The translations under genes and the position numbers were made by a program. Shown here one piece after another: positions 16,941 to 26,281 of a stretch of DNA of 64,000 nucleotides (positions are counted from its first letter, which is position 1; each line of letters opens with the position of its first letter). This DNA is from Methylorubrum aminovorans (GTDB lineage: Bacteria > Pseudomonadota > Alphaproteobacteria > Rhizobiales > Beijerinckiaceae), in contig NZ_BPRC01000022.1 of NCBI RefSeq assembly GCF_022179725.1, positions 1-64,000 of the forward strand. Direction: 5' to 3'. The notes beneath the pieces were generated by a model. The model was not told where the DNA came from, made no database searches, and saw only the letters and a list, made by a program, of their open reading frames with translations.

Positions 16941-17129
16941 GTGACGAAGCCAGTCGCCGAGACCAAACCCGCGAGCGGCACGCCGCCGCTGAGCCCGAGC
17001 GTACGCCGCCACCTCGGCAAGAGCCTGCGCAGCCATTACGCCGACAGCCTCACCGAGCCGGTCGGCGAACGCCTCGAAACCCTGATCGGCCGCCTGGACA
17101 CGACGCAGGGCCGGGCGACGCGACCCTGA
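16941..17129 (+). CDS. NepR-like anti-sigma factor (small)
   Basis: A 62-residue protein whose middle (LSPSVRRHLGKSLRSHYADS through EPVGERLETLIGRLD) fits the NepR pattern L-x-x-x-I/L-G-x-x-LR-x-x-Y ... EPV-x-x-R-x-x-x-L-x-x-LD. NepR proteins hold the EcfG general-stress sigma factor and are released by phosphorylated PhyR. No phyR or ecfG is adjacent, so this would be an orphan or secondary NepR. Short length leaves some doubt. Confidence 0.6.
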   Translation: MTKPVAETKPASGTPPLSPSVRRHLGKSLRSHYADSLTEPVGERLETLIGRLDTTQGRATRP

Positions 17130-17241
17130 TCGTCCCAACACGGATCTCGCACGATCCCGACACGCCGAAAGTCCCGGCCGCGCAGGGGCGACCGGGGCGT
17201 TCAGACCTCACGGTGCGGATGTGGTTCGAGGCGCGGCGCGC

Positions 17242-17319
17242 TCAGTCGAGGGCGACGGCGACCAGTGAGAACAGGCCGGCCAGCAGCAGGTTGCAGGCGA
17301 TGAGGACGACGACCGTCAT
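17242..17319 (-). CDS. Possible 25-residue membrane peptide
   Basis: ATG 17319 opens a 25-codon frame that is almost entirely one hydrophobic helix (MTVVVLIACNLLLAGLFSLV plus five residues). It resembles many small single-span peptides, but a chance hydrophobic frame cannot be excluded. No family is recognised. Confidence 0.35.
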   Translation of the reverse strand: MTVVVLIACNLLLAGLFSLVAVALD

Positions 17320-17665
17320 GGATGGGCTTCGCGGCTGAGAGGAAATCGGGCAGGCGTCGAGGGCGGCGGATACCGCCGCGTGGAGAGCGTCTAGCGGGAG
17401 AAGCTTGACGGAGTGCTCATCCCGCCCGATTGCGGCGGCGGCGCGGCCCAATTCGCCGAAAACGATGCAGGAAGATCACAGAACCCGTCCTGCGCGGCCG
17501 TGCTTGAACCGGTCCTGAACCGAGCGGCAACACATGCTGCCGTGCGGCCACAGTCGCCAGCTTGCCGAAAAACGGTTCACTGTTTTCCGTGCACCCCCGC
17601 AATATTGCCAAGATTTGGTTAACGGATTAAACTCGTGACGTCCCGTTTCGAGACAGGATCCGGCC
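17320..17665. other. Intergenic region, no gene seen
   Basis: No coding frame here is convincing. The right end (GGTTAACGGATTAAACTC) is AT-rich and is the likely promoter of the small secreted protein at 17666. Confidence 0.4.
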
Positions 17666-17896
17666 ATGATCTCCCTGAACGAGACCCTCCTCACCGCCGC
17701 CGGCCTGTTCGGTCTCGGCGCCGCCGCGGCATCGGCCGGCACGGCGGAGCTGCGGGCCATCCCAAGCTTCTCCGCGGACGACGACGCGCCGCTGGCCGAG
17801 GGAAGAGATCGGTCGCCGGAGGAGGCCGAGGCGGATGATCCCTTCTTTACTGCGGTCGCCGACGCCCTGCGGGAGGCGGGCTACCTGGATTCCTGA
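17666..17896 (+). CDS. Hypothetical small protein
   Basis: A 76-residue protein. Residues 1-25 form a hydrophobic stretch ending GAAAASAG that could be a signal peptide. The rest is acidic (EGRDRSPEEAEADDPFF) and ends ALREAGYLDS. No family is recognised. It lies 68 bp upstream of cysteine synthase on the same strand, but nothing links the two functionally. The codon pattern (G/C third positions) is like its neighbours, supporting a real gene. Confidence 0.55.
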   Translation: MISLNETLLTAAGLFGLGAAAASAGTAELRAIPSFSADDDAPLAEGRDRSPEEAEADDPFFTAVADALREAGYLDS

Positions 17897-17964
17897 AAAT
17901 CCGTTGGTGTAAGCCTGCCTGATCCGCCGCCCCGCGCGGACGTCCAGGAAGGCCGCTGTCCCGC

Positions 17965-19011
17965 ATGTCCCGCTCCTCCGCCGTCTCTCCCGACGTGCTC
18001 GCCGCCATCGGCGGCACGCCCCTGATCCGGCTGCGCCGCGCCTCGCAGGAGACCGGCTGCACGATTCTCGGCAAGGCGGAGTTCCTGAATCCGGGCCTGT
18101 CGGTGAAGGACCGGGCGGCGCTCTCGATCGTGCGGGATGCCGAGGCGCGCGGCCTGATCCGGCCCGGCGGCACCATCGTCGAGGGCACGGCGGGCAATAC
18201 CGGGATCGGGCTGGCGCTGGTGGCGTCCGTGCGCGGCTACCGCACCGTCATCGTCATCCCTGAGACGCAGTCGGCGGAGAAGAAGGAGACCCTGCGGCTG
18301 GCCGGCGCCCGGCTGGTCGAGGTGCCCGCCGTCCCCTTCTCCAACCCGAACAACTACGTCCACGCTGCCCGCCGCCTCGCCGAGCGGCTGGCGGGCAGGG
18401 AAGCGGCCGGCGCCTTCTTCGCCGACCAGTTCGACAACACCGCCAACCGCCGCGCCCATATTGAGGCGACCGGCCCCGAGATCCTCGCGCAGACCGATGG
18501 GGCGGTCGACGGCTTCGTCTGCGCGGCGGGCACCGGCGGCACGCTGGCGGGCGTGGCCGAGGCGCTACGGGCGGCCAAGCCGGGGGTGAAGATCGCGCTC
18601 TCCGATCCCGAGGGTTCGGCGCTCCACGCCTATTACAGCACCGGCACGCTGAAGGCCGAGGGCTCCTCGATCACGGAGGGGATCGGCCAGGGCCGCGTGA
18701 CGAAGAACCTCGAAGGGTTCACCCCCGATCTCTCGTTCCGGATTCCGGACACGGAAGCGCTCGGCATCATCTTCGCCCTGATGCGCGAGGAGGGCCTATC
18801 GCTCGGCGGGTCGTCCGGCATCAACGTCGCGGGCGCGATCCGGCTCGCCCGGGAACTCGGGCCCGGCCACACCATCGTGACGATCCTCTGCGACGGGGCC
18901 GCGCGCTACGCCTCGAAGCTGTTCAACCCCGCCTTCCTGGGCGAGCGTGGCCTGCCGGTGCCCGGATGGCTCGCCGAGACCGGAGGCGCCCTGCCCGATT
19001 GGCGGGCCTGA
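17965..19011 (+). CDS. cysK: Cysteine synthase A family, PLP-dependent
   Basis: A 348-residue fold-type II PLP enzyme that would make L-cysteine from O-acetylserine and sulfide. The PLP lysine is in FLNPGLSVKDRAAL, the substrate loop is EGTAGNTGIG, and the phosphate-binding loop is AAGTGGTLAGVAEAL. A serine-rich C-terminal site (LGGSSGINVAGA) matches the family. The length is slightly above typical CysK (about 310-330) because of a C-terminal tail with the segment FLGERGLPVPGWLAETGG. A CysK-like paralogue with another substrate is possible. Confidence 0.88.
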   Translation: MSRSSAVSPDVLAAIGGTPLIRLRRASQETGCTILGKAEFLNPGLSVKDRAALSIVRDAEARGLIRPGGTIVEGTAGNTGIGLALVASVRGYRTVIVIPETQSAEKKETLRLAGARLVEVPAVPFSNPNNYVHAARRLAERLAGREAAGAFFADQFDNTANRRAHIEATGPEILAQTDGAVDGFVCAAGTGGTLAGVAEALRAAKPGVKIALSDPEGSALHAYYSTGTLKAEGSSITEGIGQGRVTKNLEGFTPDLSFRIPDTEALGIIFALMREEGLSLGGSSGINVAGAIRLARELGPGHTIVTILCDGAARYASKLFNPAFLGERGLPVPGWLAETGGALPDWRA

Positions 19012-19123
19012 GGCCCGACGATCCTCGGATCAGATTCGAGCCGGCTGAACGAAATCGCCGGCAGAAGCGTTGCTGTGGGCGCTCAGGCAAAGGGGTCTGG
19101 GCGGACCGGAGAGGCTTCCGCCG

Positions 19124-19279
19124 ATGACCATCACCACCATCCTCCTCATCCTGCTGATCCTGCTGCTGTTCGGCGGCGGCAACTTCTACGGCGGCGGACG
19201 CTTCCGCGGCCCCGGCTTCGGGCTCGGCGGCATCCTGATCATCATCCTGATCGTCCTGCTGGTGACAGGCCGAGTCTGA
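19124..19279 (+). CDS. DUF3309-family small membrane protein
   Basis: A 51-residue protein made of two hydrophobic segments (TITTILLILLILLLFGGG and GGILIIILIVLLVTGRV) joined by a Gly/aromatic/Arg linker, the DUF3309 layout. Function is unknown for the family. ATG 19124 is chosen because upstream codons lack the family's start. Frequent in alphaproteobacteria, often stress-induced according to general experience, not proved here. Confidence 0.7.
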   Translation: MTITTILLILLILLLFGGGNFYGGGRFRGPGFGLGGILIIILIVLLVTGRV

Positions 19280-19295
19280 GGCCCGGCCCAGCCCC

Positions 19296-20747
19296 TTACC
19301 GGGTGCAGGTGATCGCCACGACCGCGCCGAGAACCGGCGCCGCCGCCCCGCCCAGCGTGGTCGCGGCGCCCTTCGCGGGACCCGTGCCCGCCCCGGCCGG
19401 CACGCCGCTCTCCGCCAGGAACGCTGCCACGGCCTTCCCCGGCACGATGCCGTAGCGCGTCGGCGGCATCACCCCGGCGATCAGGCGGGGAGCAGCGGGA
19501 AAGCGGGCGACGAGTCCGACGAGCCGGCCCGCCCGGTCGAGCACCGGCGCGCCGCCTGCGCCGGGCTGAAGCGGGGCGTAGACGCCCTCGACCGCGGCGC
19601 TGGCGGGGGCGACGCTCGGGCGTCCCTTGGCCTGAGCACCGAGCACGAGCAGCGCCTCGCCCTCACCCACCGGTTCGGTGCGCAGCGGCGGCGGCGCGCC
19701 CGCGAGCCCTTCGGCGGACAGCAGCGCGAGGCTGCCCGCCGCGTCGCGCCGCTCGATCCGCGCCGTCACTCCGCCGATGCGAGGCGCGCCGCAGGCATCG
19801 AGGGCAGAGGCCGCCGTCAGCACACGCCCGCCGCCGAGGAGAAGGCCGGTCGCGGCGGGACGCGCCTCGACCTGCGCGCCGGGCAACGGTGCGGCGGGCG
19901 CGGCCGCCAGACCGGGGGCGGCCGGGCGCGGTGCCGGGCCGGCGACAGCGGGTGCCGCGGCAGCGGGTGCCCCATCGGGAAACGGCGTGAAAGTGTTGGC
20001 GATCGCGATGACGAGACGGTCGACCGTCACCGACACGCTGCGATCGTAGCCGATGGTGAAGCCGCGGATCCCCGCTAGCCCCTCGGCGTAGCGGATGTAG
20101 GAGCGCCCGCCCGCCGTCTCGGCGGTGATGACGATGAAGTCCGGCTTCTTCAGCTTGTAGGTGACCTTGCGGCCCGGCATCGCGGCGGTCGCCCGCTCGA
20201 ACAGGGCGTCGAGGCTGGTTTCCCCTTGCGGGAACGACTTGGTGTCGAGAGTCACCCGCCCGTCGGCGCTCTGCCAGCGGCTGCCGCCGGGGATCGCACT
20301 CTTTTTCGGCAGCAGCGCCTCCGGCACGCCGACCACCGCGCCGCTCGCCGGATCGGGCTGGACCTTGAAGCGCGCGGCCCGGCGCGCCGCCTCCGCCTCG
20401 CGCTTGAGCGCGATCCGCTCCGGCGGCGTGAGCAGGCCGGTCGGCGCCGCGCCGGTGCGGGTCTGGTAGGTCTGAATTCCCTCGAAGCTGCGCTTGCCGA
20501 AGGCGCCGGTCGTCACACCGTTGTAGTCGCCGGTCCAGACGAGCGCGTCCTGCAGGCCCTGCCGCTCCGCCTCGGGCAGGGCCTCGAAGGCCGCCCGCGC
20601 CGCCTCGAAGGCGGGATCGGGCGCGGGCGGGACCGAGGCGGCGGGTTTCGGCCGCGGCAGAGCGGGCGGGGCCGGCACCTGGGCAAGCGCCCCCGTCGCG
20701 AAGCCGGCGGCGAGGAGAACCGGCAGGCCGGTGCGAAAAGCGTTCAT
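19296..20747 (-). CDS. Peptidoglycan-binding protein with degenerate trypsin-like domain
   Basis: A 483-residue exported protein. A signal peptide (MNAFRTGLPVLLAAGFATGA) is followed by a PG-binding-like region (GDYNGVTTGAFGKRSFEGIQ and TGLLTPPERIAL). Then come a middle domain and a C-terminal trypsin-like fold. The usual triad is lost: where TNAH is expected there is RVLTAASAL, where D-x-DLALL is expected there is DAAGSLALL, and where GNSGGP is expected there is GAGGAPVL. It should thus bind rather than cut. ATG 20747 starts the signal peptide. It is divergent from the macroglobulin gene. Confidence 0.75.
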   Translation of the reverse strand: MNAFRTGLPVLLAAGFATGALAQVPAPPALPRPKPAASVPPAPDPAFEAARAAFEALPEAERQGLQDALVWTGDYNGVTTGAFGKRSFEGIQTYQTRTGAAPTGLLTPPERIALKREAEAARRAARFKVQPDPASGAVVGVPEALLPKKSAIPGGSRWQSADGRVTLDTKSFPQGETSLDALFERATAAMPGRKVTYKLKKPDFIVITAETAGGRSYIRYAEGLAGIRGFTIGYDRSVSVTVDRLVIAIANTFTPFPDGAPAAAAPAVAGPAPRPAAPGLAAAPAAPLPGAQVEARPAATGLLLGGGRVLTAASALDACGAPRIGGVTARIERRDAAGSLALLSAEGLAGAPPPLRTEPVGEGEALLVLGAQAKGRPSVAPASAAVEGVYAPLQPGAGGAPVLDRAGRLVGLVARFPAAPRLIAGVMPPTRYGIVPGKAVAAFLAESGVPAGAGTGPAKGAATTLGGAAAPVLGAVVAITCTR

Positions 20748-20970
20748 CCGTCCTGTTGCCCGCCGTTCGATTCGAAGTGCCAGTGATGATGCCAGCGGGG
20801 ATGGGCCGTCCACAAGTCGCGGCAGATCCGCCGGTAACCGGGCGTTCCGTGAGGCACTCCGAACCATCCCTCCGCCTCACGCGGAGTAAGCGTTGCGGCC
20901 GGCGCGGCAAGTGGTAGCTTGCCGGCCGCGGACGCCCCTGCTTCGGGCACCGGTCGGAGGAGACGAGCGC

Positions 20971-23900
20971 ATGTCCCAAGGCAAGAGTCTCGGGCGCATC
21001 GGCGCGGCCTTGATCGGCGCGACGCTGCTCGGCGGGTCCGCCCTGGCGCAAGCCCCCGCGCAAGCCCCGCCCGCCAGATCGGCAACCGCCCCCGTCACGA
21101 AATCCTTCCTACGCGAGGCGCTGGCGAGCGCGGGCGTCCGGCTGGAGACCACGCTCAGGAGCGAGGCGCCCCCCGGCGCCAAGACCGCGGCGCAGTGGCG
21201 CCGCGAGGCGGAGATCGCGGCGCGCAGCGAGGGCGCCGAACCGGATGCCGAGCTGAACGCCTACGCCGCCGCGGTGGCCGCCGACCCGAGCGATCCTCGC
21301 AACTGGCTCGACTACGCGCGCGCAGCGAACGCGGCGGGCAACGACGAGGAGCGCTCCGATTACTCCGCTCGGTTTAAGCTGAAGAGCCGCGCGAGCGCCG
21401 CCGCCTATCAGGGCTACCTGCGCGCCAGAAATCCGGCGGACGAGGCGCGGGCGCTGGCCCGGCTCGGTGAGATCCAGGCGGCGCAGGCCGAGTGGCGGCC
21501 GGCGCTGGAGGCCTACCGCGCGAGCCTCGCGATCCGAGACGAGGCGCAGACCCGCGCGGCCTACGAGAAGCTGCGCGAGGAGCACGGCTTCCGCATCCTC
21601 GACTACAAGGTCGATTCGGACGCCGCCGCGCCGCGAGTCTGTTTCACCTTCTCGGAAAGCCTCGTCCCGAAGACCGATTACAGCCCCTACATCGCCGTCT
21701 CGGGCGCGACCAACGCCGCCGTCACGGCGGAGGGCTCCCAGGTCTGCGTCGATGGGCTCAAGCATTCCGAGCGCTACGCCTTCGTCGTGCGCCAGGGCCT
21801 GCCCTCGTCGGTCGGCGAGAATCTGCTGAAATCGGCCGATTACGAGGTCTACGTCCGCGATCGCTCGCCCCAGGTACGCTTCACCGGCCGCAACTACGTC
21901 CTGCCGCGTACCGGTCAGGCCGGTGTGCCGCTGATCTCGGTCAACGCGAATAAGCTCGATGTCGAGGTGCTGCGCATCGGCGACCGCGGCCTTCTGCCGG
22001 CGCTCCGCTCGGAGGAATTCCTGAGCCAACTCAGCGGCTCGACGGCCAAGACCATCGCCGACCAGAAGGGCCAGCGGGTCTGGAAGGGCACCCTCGACAC
22101 GGCGAAAGCCGAGACCAACCGCGAGGCGGTGACCGCCTTCCCCGTGCTGCAGGCGGTCGGCAAGCTGGAACCCGGCCTCTACCTGATGCTGGCCAAGCCC
22201 ACCGGCACCACGGACTCGTCGGAAGACGAGTACGGCGGCTACGAGACGCAGGCGACACAATGGTTCGTCGTCTCCGATCTCGGGCTCACCGCCTTCAAGG
22301 GCCGCGACGGCGTCCACGTCTTCGCCCGCTCGCTCGCCAGCGCCAAGACGGTCTCCGGCGCCGAGATCCGGCTCGTCGCCCGCAACAACGACGTGCTCGC
22401 CACCGCCAAGACCGACGGCCAGGGCCACGCCGCCTTCCCCGCCGGCCTCGCCCGCGGCGAGGGCGGTCTCGCGCCGGGCCTCGTGGTGGCGCAGGTCGGC
22501 GACGATTACGGCTTCCTCGATCTGGCGCTCGGCGCTTTCGATCTCTCCGACCGCGGCGTGAGGGGGCGGCCGGCACCCGGCGGGGCCGAGGCCTATGTGT
22601 TTCCCGAGCGCGGCGTCTATCGCTCCGGCGAGACGGTGCAGCTCACCGCGTTGCTGCGGGATCCGCAAGGAGCGGCGGTCAGTGGGTTGCCGCTGACACT
22701 GGTGGTGAAGCGGCCCGACGGCGTCGAGTACCGCCGTGCAGCGGTCGCCGACGAGGGGCTCGGCGGGCGCTCGCTCGCCCTGCCGCTGATGGCGGGAGCC
22801 ATGCACGGCACGTGGCGCGTCTCGGCCTATACCGATCCGAAGGCGCCGCCCGTCGGCGAGGCGAGTTGGCTCGTCGAGGATTACGTGCCCGAGCGGCTGG
22901 AGGTGAACCTCACCACGAAGACGCCGACGCTGACCCGCGGCGAGCCGGCGGTCATCGATGTCGCCGCGCGCTACCTCTACGGCGCGCCGGGCTCGGGGCT
23001 CGATGTCTCGGGCTCAGTCGCGGTGCAGGCGGCGGCCAATCCCGGCATCAAGGGACTCGACGGCTTCTCCATCGGCCTCGACGACGAGGCGGTGGAGGCG
23101 ACGACCGCCGAGATCGACGCCAAGGCCACCACCGACGCGCAGGGGCGTACCAGCCTCACGGTGCCGGTGCAGGAGGTGGCCGCCCCCCGCGCGTTGGAAG
23201 CAAAAATCACCCTCGCCGTCGGCGAGCCGGGCGGCCGGGGCTTAAGCCGCAGCGTCACCCTGCCGATCCTGCCGGCCCAACCGGTGCTGGCGATCCGGAA
23301 AAACTTCGGCGGCGACCTCGCCGAGAACGCGACCGCGACCTTCGACGTCGTGATGGCCGCCCCCGATGGCCGGCGGCTTGCGCAGGACGGCGTGGCCTGG
23401 ACGCTCTCGAAGGTGGATCGGACCTACCAATGGTACCGCGCCGACGGGCGCTGGAGCTTCGAGCCGGTGAAGTCGAGCCGCCGTGTCGCCGACGGGCGCG
23501 TGGCGACCACGGCCGACGCGCCCGCACGCATCGCCGTGCCGGTCGGCTTCGGTCAGTACCGCCTGGAGGCCAGCGTGGCGGGCCAGCCGCAGGCGGCGGC
23601 GAGCGTCTCCTTCACCGTCGGTTGGGGCGGCTCGGAGACCGCCGACGTGCCCGACCTCCTCGACCTCACCCTCGACAAGCCGGCCTACGCGGCCGGCGAG
23701 CGGCTGCGCGCCCGGCTCGCGCCAAAATTCGCCGGCACCGCGACGCTGGCCATCGTCAGCGACCGCGTCCACGAGATCCGCGACGTAACGGTTTCCGAGG
23801 GCGGCACCAGCGTCGACATCCCGGTCAAGCCGGAATGGGGCGCGGGCGCCTACCTCGTCGCCACCGCCTACCGGCCGCTCGACCAGGCGGCCAAGCGCAT

Positions 23901-26277
23901 GCCGGGCCGGGCGCTCGGCGTCGCGTGGTTCTCGGTGGACAAGGAGAAGCGCGGCCTCTCCGTCGCGATCGAGGCGCCGGAGAAGGTGCGTCCCCGCGGC
24001 ACCCTCACCGTGCCCGTCAAGCTCGCCGGTCTCGCCCCCGGCGAGGAGGCGCGGGTGACGCTGGCGGCCGTCGATGTCGGCATCCTCAACCTGACCCGCT
24101 ACGAGGCGCCGAACCCGTTTGCGTATTTCTTCGGCCAGAAGGCCCTCGGCCCCGAGATCCGCGACCTCTGGGGCTACCTGATCGACGGCATGCAGGGCAC
24201 GCTCGGCGCGATCCGCTCCGGCGGCGACGGCGGCGCGACCGAACTCGCCGACGCCCCGCCGACCCAGGCGCCGCTCGCGCTCTATTCGGGCGTGGTCACG
24301 GTCGGCCCGGACGGCACGGCAAAGATCCCGCTGGAACTGCCCGCCTTCAACGGCACCGCCCGGCTGATGGCGACCGCCTGGACCAAGGCGAGGGTGGGCC
24401 AAGCCCAGGCCGACGTGATCGTCCGCGATCCGGTGGTGCTCACCGGCACCCTGCCGCGCTTCCTCAATGTCGGCGACCGCTCGCGCTTCTTCGTCGCCCT
24501 CGACAATGTCGAGGGGGCGGCCGGCGACTACACCGTCGATCTCGACCTCACCGGCCCCGTCGTGGTGGCCGGCGAGGCGGTGCGCTCCACGATGCGACTG
24601 GAGGCGGGCGCCAAGGGACAGCTCGTGATCCCGATCACCGCCGCCGGCCCCGGCACCGCCCGGCTCGACCTGAGCCTGACCGGCCCCGGTATCCAGGGCA
24701 GCGCCGGCCAGTCCTTTGCGCTCGGGATCAATCCCGGCACCGGCGCGCTGGTCCGCCGCGATGTGCGCCCGCTGGAGCCCGGCGCCGGCCTCGACCTGAC
24801 GCCGGATCTGCTCGCCGACATCCTGCCCGGCACCGGCGCGGTGTCCGTCTCGGCCAGCCGCTTGGGGGGCATCGACGTCGCGGCCCTGCTGCAATCGCTC
24901 GACCGCTATCCCTACGGCTGCTCGGAGCAGATCGTCAGCCGGGCGATGCCGCTGCTCTATGTCAACGCGCTCGCGGCCGGCGAAAAGCTCGGCCTCGACG
25001 GCGGGCTCGACGAGCGGATCCGTGGCGCGATCGAGCGGGTCCTGGCGCGCCAGGATTCGAGCGGCGCCTTCGGAGCGTGGTCCACGGAGAATGCCGGCGA
25101 TACGTGGCTGACTGCCTACGCCACCGACTTCCTCACCCGCGCCCGCGAGCGCGGATTCGCCGTGCCGCAGACCGCTTTCAACAGCGCGCTCGACCGCCTG
25201 CGTAACACGGTGGCCAACACCACCAACGTTGAGAACGGCGGGATGGATCTGGCCTACGCGGCCTACGTGCTTGCCCGCAACGGCCGGCCGGTGATGGGGG
25301 ATCTGCGCTACCTCGCCGACACCAAGCTCGCCGATTTCGCGACACCGCTCGGCCGCGGACAGCTCGCCGCAGCCCTGGCTTTGCTGGGAGATCGCGGCCG
25401 TGCGCAAAAGGGCTTCGAGGCGGCGGTGCAGGCGCTCCAAGCCGAGCGCGACAAGGGCGTCTACCGGGCCGATTACGGCTCGCGCCTACGCGACGGCGCC
25501 GCCCTTCTGGCCCTCTCGGGCGAGTCCGGGTTCACTCAGGCGACGCTGCAGCCGGTCGCCGCCGTGCTCGGCCAGGAGCGGGCGGAGGGCCGCACGACCA
25601 GCACCCAGGAGAACGCCTGGATGGTGCTGGCGGCGCAAAGCCTCGCCAAGGAGTCCGACAGCCTCGCGCTGACCATCGACGGAAAGACCGAGACCGGTCC
25701 GCTGTCGCGGCTCTACCGGGCGCCTGCCCTGGAGGCGCGGCCGGTGCGGATCGTCAACGCGGGCCGCGAGGCGGTGCCCGTCGCAATCGGCATCCAGGGC
25801 AACCCGATCGCCCCGGAGCCGGCGGCCTCGCACGGCTTCACCGTCGAGCGCGGCTTCTACCGCCTCGACGGCGCGCCGGTGGATCTGGGCAAGCCGCTGC
25901 GCCAGAACGACCGCCTCGTCGTGGTGCTGAAGGTGACCGAGGCCAAGGCCAGCGCCGGGCGCCTGCTTCTGGTCGATCGCCTGCCCGCGGGGCTCGAGAT
26001 CGACAACCCGAAGCTGCTCGATGCCGACGCGCTCTCGGGGCTGAGCTTCGCCAAGTCGGACGTGGCACTGGCCCACACCGAGTTCCGCGACGACCGGTTC
26101 GTGGCCGCCTACGACCGTACGCCGGAGCAATCGGCCTTCTTCTCGGCGGCCTACACCGTGCGCGTGGTCTCGCCCGGCACCTATGTCCATCCGGGCGCCA
26201 GCGTGGAGGACATGTACCGCCCCGAGCGGTTCGGACGCACCGCGTTCGGATCGGTCGAGGTGATGTCCGCGAAGTAG
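20971..26277 (+). CDS. Alpha-2-macroglobulin family protein (YfhM-like)
   Basis: A 1768-residue periplasmic protease trap. A signal peptide ends GGSALAQ, without the lipobox cysteine found in E. coli YfhM, so it may be soluble. Repeated MG beta-domains make up the body (for example YVFPERGVYRSGETVQLTAL and VEDYVPERLEVNL). The reactive thioester motif CSEQ lies at about residue 1317 (YPYGCSEQ), so covalent trapping is possible. Bacterial macroglobulins guard the periplasm against proteases after envelope breach, together with PBP1C, encoded 4 bp downstream. Confidence 0.93.
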   Translation: MSQGKSLGRIGAALIGATLLGGSALAQAPAQAPPARSATAPVTKSFLREALASAGVRLETTLRSEAPPGAKTAAQWRREAEIAARSEGAEPDAELNAYAAAVAADPSDPRNWLDYARAANAAGNDEERSDYSARFKLKSRASAAAYQGYLRARNPADEARALARLGEIQAAQAEWRPALEAYRASLAIRDEAQTRAAYEKLREEHGFRILDYKVDSDAAAPRVCFTFSESLVPKTDYSPYIAVSGATNAAVTAEGSQVCVDGLKHSERYAFVVRQGLPSSVGENLLKSADYEVYVRDRSPQVRFTGRNYVLPRTGQAGVPLISVNANKLDVEVLRIGDRGLLPALRSEEFLSQLSGSTAKTIADQKGQRVWKGTLDTAKAETNREAVTAFPVLQAVGKLEPGLYLMLAKPTGTTDSSEDEYGGYETQATQWFVVSDLGLTAFKGRDGVHVFARSLASAKTVSGAEIRLVARNNDVLATAKTDGQGHAAFPAGLARGEGGLAPGLVVAQVGDDYGFLDLALGAFDLSDRGVRGRPAPGGAEAYVFPERGVYRSGETVQLTALLRDPQGAAVSGLPLTLVVKRPDGVEYRRAAVADEGLGGRSLALPLMAGAMHGTWRVSAYTDPKAPPVGEASWLVEDYVPERLEVNLTTKTPTLTRGEPAVIDVAARYLYGAPGSGLDVSGSVAVQAAANPGIKGLDGFSIGLDDEAVEATTAEIDAKATTDAQGRTSLTVPVQEVAAPRALEAKITLAVGEPGGRGLSRSVTLPILPAQPVLAIRKNFGGDLAENATATFDVVMAAPDGRRLAQDGVAWTLSKVDRTYQWYRADGRWSFEPVKSSRRVADGRVATTADAPARIAVPVGFGQYRLEASVAGQPQAAASVSFTVGWGGSETADVPDLLDLTLDKPAYAAGERLRARLAPKFAGTATLAIVSDRVHEIRDVTVSEGGTSVDIPVKPEWGAGAYLVATAYRPLDQAAKRMPGRALGVAWFSVDKEKRGLSVAIEAPEKVRPRGTLTVPVKLAGLAPGEEARVTLAAVDVGILNLTRYEAPNPFAYFFGQKALGPEIRDLWGYLIDGMQGTLGAIRSGGDGGATELADAPPTQAPLALYSGVVTVGPDGTAKIPLELPAFNGTARLMATAWTKARVGQAQADVIVRDPVVLTGTLPRFLNVGDRSRFFVALDNVEGAAGDYTVDLDLTGPVVVAGEAVRSTMRLEAGAKGQLVIPITAAGPGTARLDLSLTGPGIQGSAGQSFALGINPGTGALVRRDVRPLEPGAGLDLTPDLLADILPGTGAVSVSASRLGGIDVAALLQSLDRYPYGCSEQIVSRAMPLLYVNALAAGEKLGLDGGLDERIRGAIERVLARQDSSGAFGAWSTENAGDTWLTAYATDFLTRARERGFAVPQTAFNSALDRLRNTVANTTNVENGGMDLAYAAYVLARNGRPVMGDLRYLADTKLADFATPLGRGQLAAALALLGDRGRAQKGFEAAVQALQAERDKGVYRADYGSRLRDGAALLALSGESGFTQATLQPVAAVLGQERAEGRTTSTQENAWMVLAAQSLAKESDSLALTIDGKTETGPLSRLYRAPALEARPVRIVNAGREAVPVAIGIQGNPIAPEPAASHGFTVERGFYRLDGAPVDLGKPLRQNDRLVVVLKVTEAKASAGRLLLVDRLPAGLEIDNPKLLDADALSGLSFAKSDVALAHTEFRDDRFVAAYDRTPEQSAFFSAAYTVRVVSPGTYVHPGASVEDMYRPERFGRTAFGSVEVMSAK

Positions 26278-26281
26278 GAGC

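Noticed and set aside
22260..25205. A 981-codon plus-strand frame inside the macroglobulin gene
   Set aside because: Out-of-frame reading of the real gene; extreme Arg/Gly/Pro composition.
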